In this document: positions 63,880 through 64,000 of the stretch, piece after piece
How positions within the stretch are numbered: position 1 is the first letter of the stretch
Layout of the letters: the number at the start of each line of letters is the position of its first letter
DNA from: Paraburkholderia solisilvae
GTDB lineage: Bacteria > Pseudomonadota > Gammaproteobacteria > Burkholderiales > Burkholderiaceae
DNA length: 64,000 nt
NCBI RefSeq assembly: GCF_902859875.1
Contig: NZ_CADIKF010000008.1
Location: 1 to 64,000, forward strand
Reading direction: 5' to 3'
Position numbers and translations under genes: made by a program
Notes under the pieces: generated by a model
The model's database searches: none
What the model saw: the letters and a program-made list of their open reading frames with translations, nothing else
What the model was told of the DNA's origin: nothing

Positions 63880-64000
63880 CACTTCCTCCTTCGATGCAGG
63901 ACGTGACAGGTCCGACAGACCGCACCCGTCACTTCAGAACTTAGTCAAAAAAGCGCGCCCGCCAGTTCACATTCGCTACGCTATTTCAAATCCGCACGAC

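Overview
The window looks like a chromosomal segment of a high-GC betaproteobacterium of the Burkholderia/Paraburkholderia group. This rests on the trimeric Gram-negative porins, the gene content and style (DUF1840, DUF2917, phasin, HU with a lysine/alanine-rich tail, GcvA-like and MarR regulators) and the GC-rich codon use. The species cannot be fixed from the sequence alone.

Layout. 1-1165: the start of an unknown gene running off the left edge, a decayed nitroreductase fragment and an AT-rich spacer. 1166-17107: a catabolic island, almost all on the minus strand. It holds a GMC flavoprotein oxidoreductase, a zinc alcohol dehydrogenase, two near-duplicate aldehyde dehydrogenases each following an ACS-type MFS importer, a 3-hydroxyisobutyrate-dehydrogenase-like enzyme (plus strand), a FAS1-like hotdog protein, a LysR regulator, an RraA-type aldolase, an SDR, a CaiB/BaiF CoA-transferase, a DRE-TIM (HMG-CoA lyase-like) lyase and a MaoC hydratase. 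Together they read as a route that imports an organic acid or alcohol, oxidises it, activates it as a CoA thioester, hydrates it and cleaves it. A porin (17858), a SnoaL-like secreted protein and a second zinc alcohol dehydrogenase follow on the plus strand.

21039-30342: a complete selenocysteine module on the minus strand, in transcription order formate dehydrogenase alpha (with an in-frame TGA for Sec and a SECIS hairpin), beta and gamma subunits, fdhE, selA, selB and tRNA-Sec. Selenophosphate synthase is not in the window. 30706-34094: a YihY/BrkB membrane protein fused to a DUF883-like tail, a second porin with a clear terminator, and a 38-bp tandem repeat array. 34122-38460: the Anbu operon (ATP-grasp, alpha-E, transglutaminase, Anbu peptidase). 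38977-44454: HU protein, MocR regulator, two small membrane proteins, a ketopantoate-reductase-like protein and a thiolase.

44601-49855: an EmrAB-type tripartite efflux operon headed by two tandem MarR genes, with three related 12-bp palindromes next to the three start regions. 50047-54767: a zinc metallopeptidase, a phasin, a cytochrome P450 with an adjacent LysR, and DUF1840. 54962-58783: an HPP-CBS membrane protein, a MarR regulator and a ClC chloride channel, with a shared TATATCAC-N3-GTGATATA-type operator before the HPP and MarR genes. 58848-64000: catalase, an HD-domain hydrolase, DUF2917 and secreted proteins of unknown function.

The most striking non-coding structure is a family of 13-bp tandem repeats at three separate loci (25508, 41162, 44558) that share a GCTCAGT-like core. 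In two of the three, the stop codon of the adjacent gene lies inside the array.
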